Notes: generated by a model not told the origin, from the letters alone. A stretch of DNA of 64,000 nucleotides from Orthonyx spaldingii (GCA_013397795.1 VZTJ01000801.1:186001-250000); one strand, 5' to 3'; shown: positions 26,344-39,905, counted from the stretch's first letter. Translations and numbers: made by a program.

Positions 26344-26615
26344 TGTCCTGGTTCTTCTCAGTAGGTGGTACAGTGCTGTGTTTTTTGATTTAGTATGAGA
26401 ATAACATTGATAATACACTGATTTTTAGTTCTTCGAGGACTTTTCAATCTGTTGCTAGTAATATCTTTTGTTTTATTTCAATTGTTAAACTGTTCTTGTG
26501 TTAATGCATGGGTTTTGCCTTTTTTTCAATTCTCCTGATTCCACTAAGGTGGAGAAGGGTTGGGGAGAAGTGAGTGGTTGCTTCATATTTTGCCCCCAGC
26601 AGGGGTTAAATGACA
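26344..26615 (+). mobile_element. Solo LTR, avian ERVL type
   Basis: The segment begins TGTCCTGGTT and ends GGGGTTAAATGACA. Between these lie 'gtacagtgctgtgtttt', 'agtatgagaataacattga' and 'aatacactgattttta', the order typical of bird ERVL-type LTRs. An A/T-rich middle and a GC-richer 3' end with 'gggagaagtgagtggttg' fit the same family. At about 272 bp it is shorter than usual, so it has internal deletions. No clean 5-bp target duplication remains, and no gag or pol sequence adjoins it. It most likely arose by LTR-LTR recombination and then decayed. Confidence 0.8.
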
Positions 26616-28379
26616 TACATTCAGATTAAAATATTGGACAAACATTGCTAGAGAGAGGAAATATAGTTTGAGAACTTTCTCATAATACAGTGAGAGGTCA
26701 CAAAAACTAACTTCCAACTCAACAGTAATATTTTAGCCAGAATAAAGATAAAGGTTTTTTCAAATTTTCTCGCATACAGACAAATCATTCAGCAACTGAA
26801 AGATTGAAATAGAAGACTACAGAACAGAAAGAAGAGGATCCACCTAAACTATTTTCCTACTTTGAGTTTTAGTAATATGACTACCTGGTGTATGGGATGA
26901 GTTTTTATTGATATTATAAGATTTTTTAATGCCAGGTGGATTTAAGTGTGCTTAATATGTTTGTAAATCAGAGCCCAAGTACCTTAACTACAGGAGTCAG
27001 AAGAAGAAGAATCTGCAGAAATTTGGAGCTGAGTCCAGAAATATTCATGAACTTGATGTCAGAGGCAGGGACAGAACACATCACCACCTGACAGACAACA
27101 ACTTAAAAATAGTTTGTTTCCCCAGTAATATTCCCTGTTTCACCTACTATCTACTGTATTTTTTTATTTTAACTATTGACATGGAAATCCTGCAGAAAAA
27201 AACCGGCTTCCTTAAGTTTTATGTAATGTTTCATTCAGTTTCAAATTCACATTATGACAAGCACAGAGTTAAAAAAGCTAAGCATATTAAGAAAGAAAAA
27301 GGCCTGTGTGCAGCACTCAAAGAAGGAAGATCACATTAGTGGTTCTCAAGGTAACATCAGAGACAGCCAAATAAAAGTTCTTCCTGGAGACTAAGCTACT
27401 AACATTGCAAACTCATTCAAGTGAGAAATATACTTGAATGCTTGTATTCAGAAATACCTTTTGAATGCTGAGAAATAGAGTTCACAGATATATCTATGAA
27501 ACAAAGCCAGGGAGAACATTCAGAGATGGAATTCAAGAATTCACATTCAATGGTTAGCAAGGTTTATGTGTTACTCCATTCCTTGGTACTGTACACACTC
27601 CAGCTAGCTCTCACCAAGACAAGCTTGCTGTAGTAGATACTAGATCTAAGTATTTTAAGTCATGCCATGTTGCTTGGTTTCAGGATCCAGCCTGATCCTC
27701 CTTCTTTATTAGCAGAAGATGGGTGTTCCATGTTTTTATAAGATTTGAAGATATTTCTACAAGGGAGTATATTGGAAAGAGGATCATAATTTTACAAGGC
27801 ACACAGAGATAAAGCTTGATCAAGTAGTTTTCCTTGAGGCAGAGACACGTCTTGGAGTAACTTCTAAGTGGTAAGTGCCAAGATCTATACTTTTTGAATG
27901 TGCCAGAAAATGCAGGTAAGGCCTGGCTTTGAATGGGATGTGTAGTACAAACACTGAAGAGAGCTATCCAGACCTAGCCTGAAAAAAGATGACACCTCAC
28001 TTAAATCACAGAGATCCCAGGTTCCACGCTAATGTCAGGAAACATGACCTCTAACCCATTTTTTACCGCAAGTGGGTGATATTGCTAATGTTTTTTAAGT
28101 AAGTGGGACTGATGGTTCAGGATTCAGACACAGAGCTACTACCCCAAAACTTTAATGATCCATAGCAAAACTCTCTTAGAGGAATGATACTATATATGCC
28201 TTCAAAAATCCTCCTCATCCATACATTGTGTGGTATTTTTAAATACCAGTGTCCATTCATTACTGCTTAGTAGATTGCCGCATGCAAGGTAAGTATATTA
28301 GGCATTTTTTCCCTCAGACATTGACTGAGGTGGCTAGCAAGTGTGTACAAATCATGACTGTACAGCTTAGGTTCATTAG
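26616..28379. other. Unique AT-rich non-coding sequence
   Basis: No gene was recognised. A perfect 8-bp-arm palindrome (TGGTATTT, TT, AAATACCA) lies at 28231-28248, and a consensus-like donor motif (CAAG before gtaagtat) at about 28287. No convincing partner acceptor was found. Confidence 0.5.
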
Positions 28380-29460
28380 CTTCTTTAACTCATCACAGCT
28401 TCTACTTCAGTAGTTATTTAACACAAACGTAAAAAGTTCAATAAATTACTATTAAGACACGGCTACAATCACCACTGTCAATCATAAAACAAATTGAATA
28501 AACCAGCTAAAAATCCTGAAGACTAATTATTTGATAGCTGATTGGCTGAATCTGTTATGACTAAAAAAAAAATCTGACATTTCTTATGTTATCTGTGAGT
28601 AATCAAAAAACAGAGTAAGATGATGCTGTCCTTAGGGCACTATGACCATGTGAGTGACAAATGCTCCATTCAGCATGCACATGCAGGGTCTGACATTTTC
28701 CCAGCACCCGTAATTGTCTATCATTTTTCTTTTATGCTTTAACAGCTTCTTAAATATGTCAGAACTAGACATGCTTACCCTGAGCGAACATTTCTCTGAA
28801 TTGATGGATGTAAAACATGTACCATACACTGACACTTGAAACTTTGCAGATTTCCTAAAGCAACAAAGCTGTTAAAGGTAGGGCAAAGTTGATTAAGTGC
28901 GGAAGCATTAAACTTTTAATGATGTCTCATTGATACCCCATATAATTGTTGCTATATTCAGTGGCTGTCTCTGTAAGTGCTCCTTCATTATTCAACAGGC
29001 CAAGGCACTTTGTGAATGCCATCAAAATCAATTACAGTTTGGCTACTTTGGGGGGCCAATGAGGCAAAGAATTAACCTCCAACTAATTTCCAAAGTCATT
29101 TACTCACTGATAGCTTAGCACATTTACTAGCACAGGCATTTTATGCTGTGGAGTATTTACAAAAATAGAGTATGAAACAAGGTAGGGGAAGAAAACAATA
29201 TGAAGCATAATGGGGAAACTGTAGCAGTAATTGTTAATGTGTGAACATTCCAAATAAATATTGCAGATTGAACATTTTAGGGCAGGAGTTTACACATCAG
29301 AATTAATCTGCTAGACACCTTTTCATTCACTTTTAAAAAGTCGGCACACTGGTTGTCTTAGCTGAAAACATTCATAATTACTTACAAGACATGGTCATCC
29401 AGTTATCTAATTGAATCCATTACTGTTGAATATCTTAACAGGACTAATTAAAATTATAGT
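28380..29460. promoter_or_regulatory. Possible conserved non-coding element cluster
   Basis: This stretch has no recognisable transposon and few homopolymers. It holds many homeodomain-type cores: TAATTA or ATTAATT-like words, 'tgtcaatcat' (PBX/MEIS-like) and 'gctgattggctg' (CCAAT-box complement, NFY/PBX-like). Vertebrate developmental enhancers often look like this, but such words are frequent in AT-rich DNA, so the call is an inference. A 62-codon + frame (28930-29118) and a 67-codon - frame (28632-28835) inside it have no recognisable product. Confidence 0.2.
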
Positions 29461-32400
29461 ATGGAAGGGGAGAGATTGTGAATTAGACACTTGTTTAGAA
29501 GATGCTTGCTTCCAGTAAGCTTCAAAGGGCTTTCTTAGGCAATCATTTAATTCATCTTAATGTGAGCATCTTAAAGAAAGGGCAAAATGATAATCCAAAA
29601 AGGCAATCTTCTTTTTCCTCCCTGAAGAAGCTGACTATACAATCTGTGGAACATCTATGACATCTAGACAAATGACTGTAATACTCTTAGGAAACATTTT
29701 TTTCATTAAGTTCTTCCACTAAAAACACACCTGAACTCAGGGGTCTACTGCTTCTCTGAGAGAATAAAGATATGGAACAAGTGCCTAGGTTTAGGCTTTG
29801 TAGATTGACTTTATACACTAGAAAAACTCAGTGTAAAGATACTGTAAATGTGACCTATACTTTCAAAGAAATGCAAGTTATTTCTACTCATACACAAACA
29901 TATTTTCTGTATTGACTCTGGCAATAACATTGGTGAAGACTGTATGTCAGCAGCAGTATCTAAACTATGAAAATAAGAATTAACCTTCTCCACAGGAAGT
30001 GAAAAAAGAACAGGGTTGGAACAAATATCTGTGGAGTAAAAAATGCACCTGCTATTTTGTGGTCAGTGATGACTGCATGAAAACCTGAGTTTTCATACTG
30101 TGGACAATGTCACCACTTCAACTGACCTGAGACCCCTTCTCAGTAGCCACTGTCTGCACCATGAAATAAACCTACAAAGAGCCTATAGTCTGTAATCACT
30201 CTCAGAATCACTGTACTGAGACTCTGGTGCTCCCATTATGATCTTTCTGTTGGAACCATCCTGACTGTAAAACACGACACGTCATATATATGTTTCTTGC
30301 AACAAATTTTTCTTGCAACATAAAGAGATGGCATCTCAGGCATTTCTGGGTACAAAAGTAGATGAAGGTTAGCTGTTTCAGACTGAACACAACTATGCCA
30401 TATTTCAGCACTCGCAAATCCTGTGTAATGCATTATGTACAAGTTACTATGCAGTCAGGTTCCCACAAACTGGCTGCCCCTTGCAACTCCTGAAAAGCAC
30501 AGTGGTCTTCAGAAAGAATTACATGCCCAAATGTTCCAGTGCTTCTGATGCACTTATCACAAGGTATAGTCCACTGGACAGGATTTAAGAATATTACAGT
30601 CAGAGAAAATATTATTCCATAATACTGCAAGATCTCATCCATCTCCATGGAATCTTCATGAACACTAGTCAGTCTGACTGTGTGTGATGCCTGCAGATTT
30701 CAGAATGACAGTAGCTTCCCCTTTGAACAATCTGCCACCTGTGTTCGACTTCATGATAAAAACATCAGCAACACACTGATGTTATCTACCATTCTCCCCG
30801 TGCTGTGGTGACTAATGCAGCACAGAGCCTCTGAACACAGTCTTCACTCCTGCTAGACATCCCCTGGCTTTTCCTTCCACAGGCTGAAACATTAAAATTT
30901 CTTATCATCAGCTATAATCTTAATGGAAGAGTGGCATCAACTATGCCTTTGGAAATGGACCACTTTTAAAACATACCGAGATAACAAAACAAATAAAAAT
31001 TCTTGTTACAAGTAGTAAATACAAAATCAATTGGGTTGTGGGAAAAAACCCCCTTTTTTTCTTTATAAAGAAATATTTCATATTTTTTTTTTTTTGCAAA
31101 CAAATAAAATATGTCTACATTTATGTATGGTTGGCAGCCATTTTATGTGGATAGCAAGGGTATCTGCAAATAAATAATTAGAGACAGAGTTGATCTAATA
31201 GGTTTTCTAACTATAGTAAAAAGCTTTGATTTCAGCATCGTTGGAAGACTTATAGAACTGGAAATTTTTAAGGAATAAGCCACAAAATTGTTAAATAGAA
31301 AATAATTGCACCATTTAGACTTGAATTATTTGTGTTTGTTTCATACCATTGTGACAGAAGTTTTGATAGTGCTGTTACCAAGAATTAAGCATCCTTATGG
31401 CCTTCAGAGGGTTTGAAGGGGTTCATATGCACCACATATATTTTACAAAGTTTGTATGGGCAAACATATACTTCAACATAATGAAACAGAGTTTTTAGCA
31501 TCTGTTTCAGCTACGTGAGCAACCTTGATTTTCATTGCACTCACCTAGAGGTAAAAGTACTCATGGCTTACACTGATGAATATAAATTCAATATAACAAG
31601 AAAATAAATGACAAATGCAGGAAAAATGCCTGTCTTTGGCTTTAAAACACGTAGTCCAAATTTACAGATGCACATTATGTGGTTAAAGTAGGATGTGGTG
31701 AAATTTGCAGTGAGATTTCTATATTTATATCTAATAAATTAGAATTATACAGTTATGTAATTGCATTTTATAATAGTATATGTATATATATATAATCAAT
31801 AGAAAAATACATGATCAGAGAAGGAGAAAGATTATATAATTCCTTAATAAGGGCAGTCACGCCTTAAAGGACTCCCTGCTTCTGGGCCTGTGAAAGCATT
31901 TTGTACTAAACCTATATTGAACACCATTCATAAACAAGGCATTGACTGTTCTTTCCCTGATGGGTGCCTTCATCAGTCATGCACATACTCAATTTCACTT
32001 TTTCAGTCTCTGTGAAGTTTGAATATTTAGCTTCATCCTTTTTAGAGTAGAATGGATGTTATCTTTTCCTTAGTAGATTAGATATCTTTTTTTTTTTTTT
32101 CTCTTCCTTTTCTTTTTGGAAGTGAGAATTTGGTTTTATATACCTCAAAGACTTTCTCTAAGTGGATGACTTATGTGTTTAAATCCAGAAGAGGCTACAG
32201 GCTAAGAATCTCAGTCTCCAATAAGTTTTCAAATCTGCTAGAACGAAACTTGTAGAAATGTGTTGCTTTATTGTCTCTTCCTACTCAGCTTGCTTTTGTC
32301 TTTGAGCCTCAATTCTACGTGTCCAGCTCTCTCCTTGAATAACATCCGGATCACAGGTCCAACTTGCAATGACAAACAAATTCTGCTCCTAGTGATGACT

Positions 32401-32629
32401 GAATATAGTTATCTTTGGCAACAACCAGCATTAGCAGACTCAAGTGCTTTTGTGGAGCAGAGGAAAGAAAAGAGACATTTTGTTGCTGTTTCTGCAGAAC
32501 GTTAGTGAGTGAAACAAAATCACATGCAGCTGTACAGAATGCTTTGGGGAAAAAAATCTGGTGAATTAATGTGGTTTATTTCATGAAAACCTCCCCAAGA
32601 GTACCACTGCTCCTTTTCCCTGAAGGTAG
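29461..32629. other. Unique AT-rich non-coding sequence
   Basis: No gene is seen. It contains a doubled ttcttgcaaca motif near 30294-30320, an alternating TA run near 31767-31793 and T-rich runs near 31082-31095 and 32086-32101. Overlapping frames at 30.2-30.6 kb on the minus strand are not protein-like. Confidence 0.5.
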
Positions 32630-33045
32630 GATGGAAGCTTGTTAATTGAACTCAACCTGTTTAGTTTATCTAAGAGAAGGTTGAAAGGTGGCTTGATTAT
32701 GCTATTTAAGTAACTGTACAGGAAAGACATTTCTGGTGGTAGATACCTTTTTAATCTAATACGGAAAGGTGTAATGAGATCCAGTGGTTAGTAGATGAGG
32801 CTAGACAAATTTGAACTAGAAATAAATCAGAAATTTTAATAGTGAGAGTAATTAATCACTGGGAAAACTCAGCAAGGGATGAGGTGGGTTCTTCATCATG
32901 TGAAGAACTAAGATTGGATAACTTTCTTTAAAATATGGTGTAAGTCAAACAGAGATTATTAATATGAAATTGCCCACTGCAACTCCTTGCCCTGCATCAT
33001 TTAAGAGGTCAGACTAGATCATCATTATGATACCTTTTATACTTA
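32630..33045 (+). mobile_element. Old CR1 LINE 3' end (ancient amniote subfamily)
   Basis: The order of blocks matches the ORF2 tail and 3' end of old CR1 elements: 'ctgtttagtttatctaag', 'gaaggttgaaaggtggcttg', 'ggctagacaaatttgaacta', 'gagagtaattaatcactgg', then the end block 'gaggtcagactagatcatca' plus 'ttatgat'. These words are typical of CR1 lineages shared by turtles, crocodilians and birds, distinct from the younger avian type at 10.7 kb. Several indels break every frame. Confidence 0.82.
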
Positions 33046-35870
33046 AAATACATGAATCAATAGATCAGAGAAGTTATATGTTACATCTGTTACTTCAGAC
33101 CTCTTACTCCATACACTTGCTATTTACATGTTCTGAAGATGGCAGCCAGAACAGAAACTACTGCCCAAACCCAAAAGATGTATGTCTCACAGAGCAGCAG
33201 GCTTTGTGAAAGTGCAGATGTAAAGGTACTGAACCCTGTCCATCCACAGGTTTTGACAATATTTTGACAGGTACTTAAAATCTCTGAATCTTCCAATTCT
33301 GGTAAAAATATTAAGGCTTACATTGTTTTAAATTTAGACTGAAGTATCTGCCAGCTCAAATCTTTCCCCCCACTGCTAAGAAGATGAAATATACAGGGAA
33401 TGATGACAACCCATGTGTAAGCTAGAACAAAAGCACAGACTACCTTATCAATACATCTCCAGAAATGCAGAGAATACTCTATCAGCACATCTTCACCTAG
33501 ACAATCTATAGGTAGGCTGAAAATATCCTGACCTCTGCATAAGGCATAGTCATTGCTGTATTAAACAGAAAGGGGTATTACTGACAAGATACATTAATAT
33601 TAGGTGGTGTGATAATGCTTCTGGAAATAACCATTTCTTATTTCATTAGTCCAGAAAAAGCCAGATGAATTCTTTCAGCCACTCTTCAAACCTGATGAAA
33701 AGATATAAAAAATAATAAAAATTAACATTTAAATATGTTAATCTTTTTCCTTTTGCAAATAGTAAGTCCAAGAATTTATGTGAAATTAAAGGGGATAGAG
33801 GATAGATGAATAAAGAGAAACAATAATATTGGAGAAGGGCAATTTCTGCATTAGCAATGTATTTAACATAAGATCCTGCTAGGTGCCTTGGTAAGGGTCT
33901 GACATTAGTTATCCTTGTTGTCCATACCTATTTTCAGTCTAGGGTACCTGCTTCCTTTTCCTTTTAGCTCGGATTAGTTTTCTCAGCTGAGCCATCCCTT
34001 AGAGTTATGCTGTTTCAGGAGCAAGAAGAGATGAGAATTGCACACATGCAGCTCTAGCATTTCAGGTCTCTTCAACAATGATGCAATTTTTTTTGTTCAT
34101 ACAGCCGACCTGCCTCCATAACATTAATCCCTGCTCATTGTCTTCTTGCTGCTGGCACTTTCAGAAAGAGAACAGCACTATGTAAGATGTACAATAAGGA
34201 AAGAATGTGCTGCTTAGAACAACAGAAAAAATGTTAGCACTTGTGAGTTCAAAGCCACCACTTAACAGAGCTACAGGTTATGGTGTTACTGAAATGCCCG
34301 TGTGACTCCCAGCTCTCTGTTTTTCACCAGCATGACAGCAGTTCAGTCAGTTACGGCACCTGGCCATTTGGGGTTCTCATGCTGCTCAGAGCTAATCCCA
34401 TCATTTGTTCATGGGGATAGGTTGTTTGAGAGCTTTTCTAGGCTAAAGAGCTTACAATCAAATGTGTTATTTCATTAAAAGGGACAAAGAATTTCAGAAC
34501 TGTACCCTGCAGTGTATCACTGAACAGCTTTACAGTGTTATATGGGCAACAGGGATATTTTAAGTAAGATGCTCTACTACTACAAGAAAAATCATGACAT
34601 TCTTAGTCTGCACAGTTCTAAACTGTAATTTCACTTGCTCTGTAGTGTCATATCCACATGATTGTGCTTCCCATGTGTTTATACTCTAAGTTTTTTGCTG
34701 ACAAACATGTAGCTTGTCTGGCTCTTGATAGGGAAATGATGTGAAATAGATTTTCTTCCTTGTGAGTTATCTATACAACAATTATTTATTAAAATCCATT
34801 TAAAGAAGATATCATTAGTAGCAGCACACATTTAAAACCCAGCTTTATTTTTAAATTCCCAGGTGAGTGACATGACCAATTATTTGACAAACACATCTCT
34901 TCTGGTTTTAATTTTTGCAAAGTTTATTTGCTATGGAGTGTAGGCACATCAGTGAAACAAAAAAATCCCACAAAATCCCACAAGGCTGCTTCAATAGAGG
35001 AAGTCTCAAATATAGCAAACTGCAGATACATCAATTTGATTATGTGAAAACTCCCTGCTGCATCTCGAAATTCTGATTTGAGGGATACTAGGATCTGAAG
35101 CCTAGCTTTTATGTCATCAACCATTTTCTACACTCAGATGCTTTTCTTGGATAGTAGATGCGCATCAATAAATGAGTAGACAGACTTGTGTGCCTTGAAA
35201 ATAGTCATTGATGATTAATTTCCTCTATAACAGAGCTTTTTAGGGGACTGATTAGACCATTTTTCTGCAACAATCCTTTATACAAGATAATCTGAGAAAT
35301 TACCTTATTTTTGCTTTTAGAACTAAAGGTGTTATTTTGCACCTAAGAATTAAGAGCTTTTTTTCTTCATCCTTGAGTGTTACTGATGAAAATTTTTTTT
35401 GGCTGCTAGATGATATTGAATGGATGCATTCATTATTCCTATAATTTTATCAGATTTATAATGAAAGAAATCAAGAAAAGGATCTGGTATTTATTATCCT
35501 TTCAATGCATACTATTTGCTTCTTACTTCTTTTTCAATTAAAACCAATCACCATTGAAATGTTTAATTCATGATTTAGTCAAAACACCACACAGTTATAT
35601 TTTCAGCATAGAAACACTCATTTTTGAAACTTTTTAAAATGTGTAGCTTTCTCTGCATAAGGGTAAGTAATAGGACATTAAAATATTTATACAAACAACA
35701 GAAAACATGTTATGGAAAGTAAGTCCAGAACATTTGTATTAGAATAAACCAGTAACTTCTAGATGTATATGATTTCTTAAGACAAACTTACATATTACTA
35801 GCTTCTGGTTCTTTGTCCTCCCTTCATAGTTACTTCAGCCCACGGTCCTGTTTTCCCCTCTCCGGTAGCT
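33046..35870. other. Unique AT-rich non-coding sequence
   Basis: No gene was recognised. A consensus-like donor (CCCAG before gtgagtga) lies near 34863 without a convincing exon upstream. The texture at 34.0-35.1 kb is more complex than average and may be conserved, but this cannot be judged from one sequence. Confidence 0.45.
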
Positions 35871-35875
35871 TCTAT
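35871..35875. repeat. Target-site duplication, left copy (tctat)
   Basis: This 5-bp flank corresponds to cctat at 36284-36288 on the other side of the LTR (4 of 5 identical), as expected after integration and later mutation. Confidence 0.6.
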
Positions 35876-36283
35876 TGCCTTGAACGCTACCTCAGCAGTG
35901 CAACTGGTGAGAATGAAAGAGTCGGAACTCTAGGCAGCTTTATTCCACGAGAGTTTATTATTAGGTAGGGGAGAACTTGGAGTTGCAACCCTCGCGAAGG
36001 GGAACTACCCAGAAGAACCTCGAACAAAGAAAGCCTGGGGGTTTTATACCTTCGGCTCAATTTGCCCCCTGAAACTTCCCGACAGGGGGAGGAAGGCAGG
36101 GGGACGAAAGGACCCATATGTAGAATGAACCACCCGAACCACAGGGGACGACTGGCCATACCCCAACAGGGGGTGGTGGAACAAACCAAACAGATGCGGG
36201 GGTGTGATCCCACGGGTGGGGGAATTTACCATACGTGGAATAAGTCCCACCAGTGCTGTGGCAGGTACGTTCTCACTCCCACA
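35876..36283 (-). mobile_element. Solo LTR of an endogenous retrovirus, 408 bp
   Basis: On the minus strand the element begins TGTGGGAGTGAG and ends GTTCAAGGCA, giving the TG...CA termini of retroviral LTRs. A TATA box (GTATAAAAC, complement at 36042-36049) is followed by two AATAAA poly(A) signals (complements at 35954-35959 and 35939-35944). This is the expected U3-R-U5 order with a short R. It is much richer in GC and CpG than its flanks, and its signals are intact, so it is comparatively young. No internal gag, pol or env sequence adjoins it, and the flanks show a near-perfect 5-bp duplication, so it is a solo LTR left by recombination. Frames crossing it (up to 108 codons) are not genes. 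Confidence 0.88.
36042..36049 (-). promoter_or_regulatory. LTR TATA box
   Basis: Minus-strand GTATAAAA lies in the 408-bp solo LTR, about 90 bp upstream of the nearer AATAAA. This is a normal core-promoter position for a retroviral LTR. It would drive transcription toward lower coordinates. Confidence 0.75.
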
Positions 36284-36288
36284 CCTAT
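36284..36288. repeat. Target-site duplication, right copy (cctat)
   Basis: This is the partner of tctat at 35871-35875; one base differs. Confidence 0.6.
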
Positions 36289-39200
36289 ATTGTTCAGATT
36301 GTCACCTTAAAACACTCTTTTTTACTTTCAAAACAGTCTCTCAAGTGTTGGTGTAATTTTATTAGCCATCATTTGGAACATGGCAGACAGCCAGAGAAGC
36401 ACTCAATAGTATTTCCTTTTCACCTGACCACTCCCTTGCAAAATGAAGAGCTGATATACATAAAACTAGAAAATTAATCATCCACAGAATCTATTTGCTC
36501 TGAATTTGCATGTTACTCTATACCTCCAAATGGTAAACAAAAATATCTTTGGGACTGCTGTGTTTTGGATGATGTCCATCTGCATCTTTGAAATTGGCAA
36601 TTTCTCTCTATTCTGCTTTTGCAATTATTTCATTTTTAAGACATTAACTTTACTTCTTAAGGATAATTTACTTCACAACAATCTTCTATTCTGAGCAACA
36701 CAATATTCTTACTTTAATTAGTACCAGTTTTAAAGTACTATTCTTTCAAAACCATTATTTGTAATGCCTGTGGTTATGTGTGAATTGTAGTAATAACCTT
36801 TCAAGCACTGATACATAGTGTCTTCTGGATTGTTAAAACTACAAAATGATAAATATTCATTGCTGTGGGTATTTATTACAGTACCATGTATAGTAATGGC
36901 TTCAAACTAAGCTTGATTTCCAGTGAACATGAGAAATTTTGCAGGAAAGGATTTATGTCAGTGTCTTTCTGGATTTAACTACTTACTGTTTGAAATAACC
37001 ATCTCATTTTTCTTCTAGTTTTTCTTTTTGTACTTATTAATGTTTCATATACAGCTGATAAAAACTTCATTTTTTACACTATCACTGTTTAGCTAGCAAA
37101 AGGTGTTATTCTAACAACATATTCATGGATCATCTTTAAGTGTGCAGTCAGCTGACTGTGGTTCATCATTGCAGAGATTTCATGCTGATGTGCTCTTCAG
37201 GGACAAACTGTCTGATACAGGATTCCTGCAGTTCTTGACCAAGTCACTTACTTTCTCAGTTTTCTTTCTGTAAAATTCTTATAGTAGCACTGCTTTTTTA
37301 GTCTTCTGGAGGTCTTTGTGACAACATTTGCATTCACAGTAGTTACTGCTACCATGCCTGGTATAAGCAGGACTTGCTTTTGACTGAGGCCTCAAAGGGT
37401 TTCTGCAATAAATGAGGAAGAATAACCCTACATGTAGACAAATGTAGACAGATAGACTAAAATTAGGTAGCTACTCAATTGTAAAATACATCCTGGATGA
37501 ATCTAGGACATCGTTACAGGAAATTACATCTGCTCATGGGTTTGGATTCTTACCTCTTTGCCCTACCTTTTGAAATTCTCCATTAGTCATGGTCACCAAG
37601 TGGAAACACCTCCATGGGGCGCAATATTTACTCCACAGATCCTGTCAGCTGTCCTCAGCAGAGTCTGTGCCAAAACCACCATCTCACACATGAAAGAATG
37701 TGCATGCATTAGAAGAAAGTATTTAGAGGAGAAAGAAACCATCCATGTAGCTAAAAGGAGACATTGAACGGAGCAGATTATCCACAGGTGAGGCAGAAGA
37801 GGTGTGTAAATTAGTTTCTTTCACTGGGAAGTTTTTGAGACTGGTTCTTAATTTTTGTGTTTCATTCACTAGAGGCTTATGTCTTGGAAAAAGGTAGATG
37901 CACATTGCCCTGTATTGTGGAGGATGAACAAACATTTGTTTGAGACTAGAGTTAAACCTTTCACTTTATTCTACAAAATTTCCAATTTCAGCTGTTTTAG
38001 AGGCAGGCTATGATACCAGTGAGAATCGAATTAAAGATATAATTCCTATTTACACCATGCTTCCTCTGGGCATTGGCTTGATAATTTACATCACTGTCAA
38101 ATTTTGTGCATGCACTCCAATTCCCAGAATATATAATTTTCTCCCTTGAATAATGATAACATTGCCCAAATATAAGTTGATTGCTTTAGCTAAAAGTTAT
38201 CACTACCTTAAATGCATTCAGGAGCATTTTTCAGAAAAAATTACAGGGAAAGATGTCCATTTACATTTTTTGCATCCCTTATTATTACTTTATTTTAATT
38301 TCACTTCATTTATTTATGTACTAAAGCACAATGTAGAGTAATTTCATCACCTAATTTTTTGTGATTAAAAAATTCTTTATATATTTAGGGTGCAATTTTG
38401 TATTTTTTGTGTGTTTTAACATGTGGTACAATTTCTGATGGAAAGAAACAGAATTTAAAGTTTCAAGATCAACTCCCAGTGCTCTTTGCCTATCAGGCAA
38501 ATATGTACTTAGCTTTTCTTTAAAAAAACCTCTCTGATTGTGACTAGTGTTTTTACTTTTTTGCAAACCTTAAAGCAAATACAAAAGGAAATACTCATAT
38601 ATATCTATAGAAACATAAGTATAGATGTCATTTTGAATACCTTCCATAAAGTGTCCTTGTAAGTCATAAAGAAAATCAAACAAAACATTGTTCTATTTAA
38701 CATTCCAGGCACCACAATTCATCAGTAAGTTCAAGTTGGTAGCTCTTCACAAGTATTGTGCCTTATGAAACTGTACACTTTTATATAAAAGCCTTCTTTA
38801 AACATAAAATTAGAGCTTTGTAACTAACATTCTGGTATTCTGAGGGACAAGAAACATTTTGGAGTAAGGCAATGCACTCACACTGTACATTTAAAACAGT
38901 GACAGACTGTAAGAGTTTAAAGCTTCCTGCAGATATTGTGATCCATGTTCCAGTTCAATCAAAAATTATTCAAAATAGTAGATATATGAAAAAGCTGAAG
39001 GCATTTTTGGTATTTTCCATAACAGGAAGAGAGAAGGAAGGAAGAAAAAAAGTATAAGTAAACATTAATCTAACCAAAAAAGCCAAAATCAATTGGATGC
39101 AAAGTACTTGGGGTGACCTTCAGTTCAGCACGTAGTTAATGTGTCATCAAAGTTTGAGGCTTTTTCTCCATTGTCCTATGTAAAAGTGGAACAAATGCTT

Positions 39201-39905
39201 TCACCTGTATGCATCAAGTTGTCAAAGGAGGGCTTACAGTGTCAGTGGATATACTAATAAATTGCTGTAATATTCTCCTATTTTTCTAAATCTATTTTAG
39301 TGTACCATGAGCAGATGTGTTGTTATGATGGCAGAGATGTGTCAGTTATGTCATTATGGCATGTGCCTTCTTCCCCAGAATGCCAACTATCCAATGAGTA
39401 TTGCAGAGTTGTGTGTGAGAGGCTGAGCTATTGTACAGACTCTTCTAGTTTGGGAAAATAAGGAAGCCATCCAAACAGTTGAATGGATTGAGTGCTGAGA
39501 TGGAATATTAAGGGAGATTAGACCTGTTGAGCCTTCTGAATGCCTACATCGATACAATTTCTTGTGTGCAAATGTGCTCATCTAAAGTTGTTCATCTAAA
39601 ATTAGGCATCTAGTCTAAGGTAATCATGCAGAAGATAGAGGATGTATTTGATCTCATATACGCTACACTTATCCTAAGCTCAATTTCATTTTAAGCATGC
39701 AATTAAGACCCCTTCAAGAGATTATTTCCATGTGTATGAAATGGTTACATATCCCTTATGTCAGTTCACATCAGTGCCACTACTGCCTAATATTCAGATC
39801 TATTTGAGTCCGTAATTTTTTCATTTCTTAAGTATGACCCAGAAAGCCCTCCAGAAGCTGATTTTGGAGAAAACACAGTACTTTTAGTAAACATACTTCT
39901 AGCGG
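36289..39905. other. Unique AT-rich non-coding sequence
   Basis: No gene or recognisable repeat was found. Open frames up to 74 codons have ordinary non-coding composition. Confidence 0.5.

Noticed and set aside
28231..28287. 39-nt micro-exon before a strong gtaagtat donor
   Set aside because: The acceptor-like AG is inside a palindrome with a poor pyrimidine tract; there is no support for splicing.
35887..36310. Overlapping frames of 68-108 codons on both strands
   Set aside because: They are generated by the GC-rich solo LTR, which contains U3-R-U5 signals and not a viral coding region.
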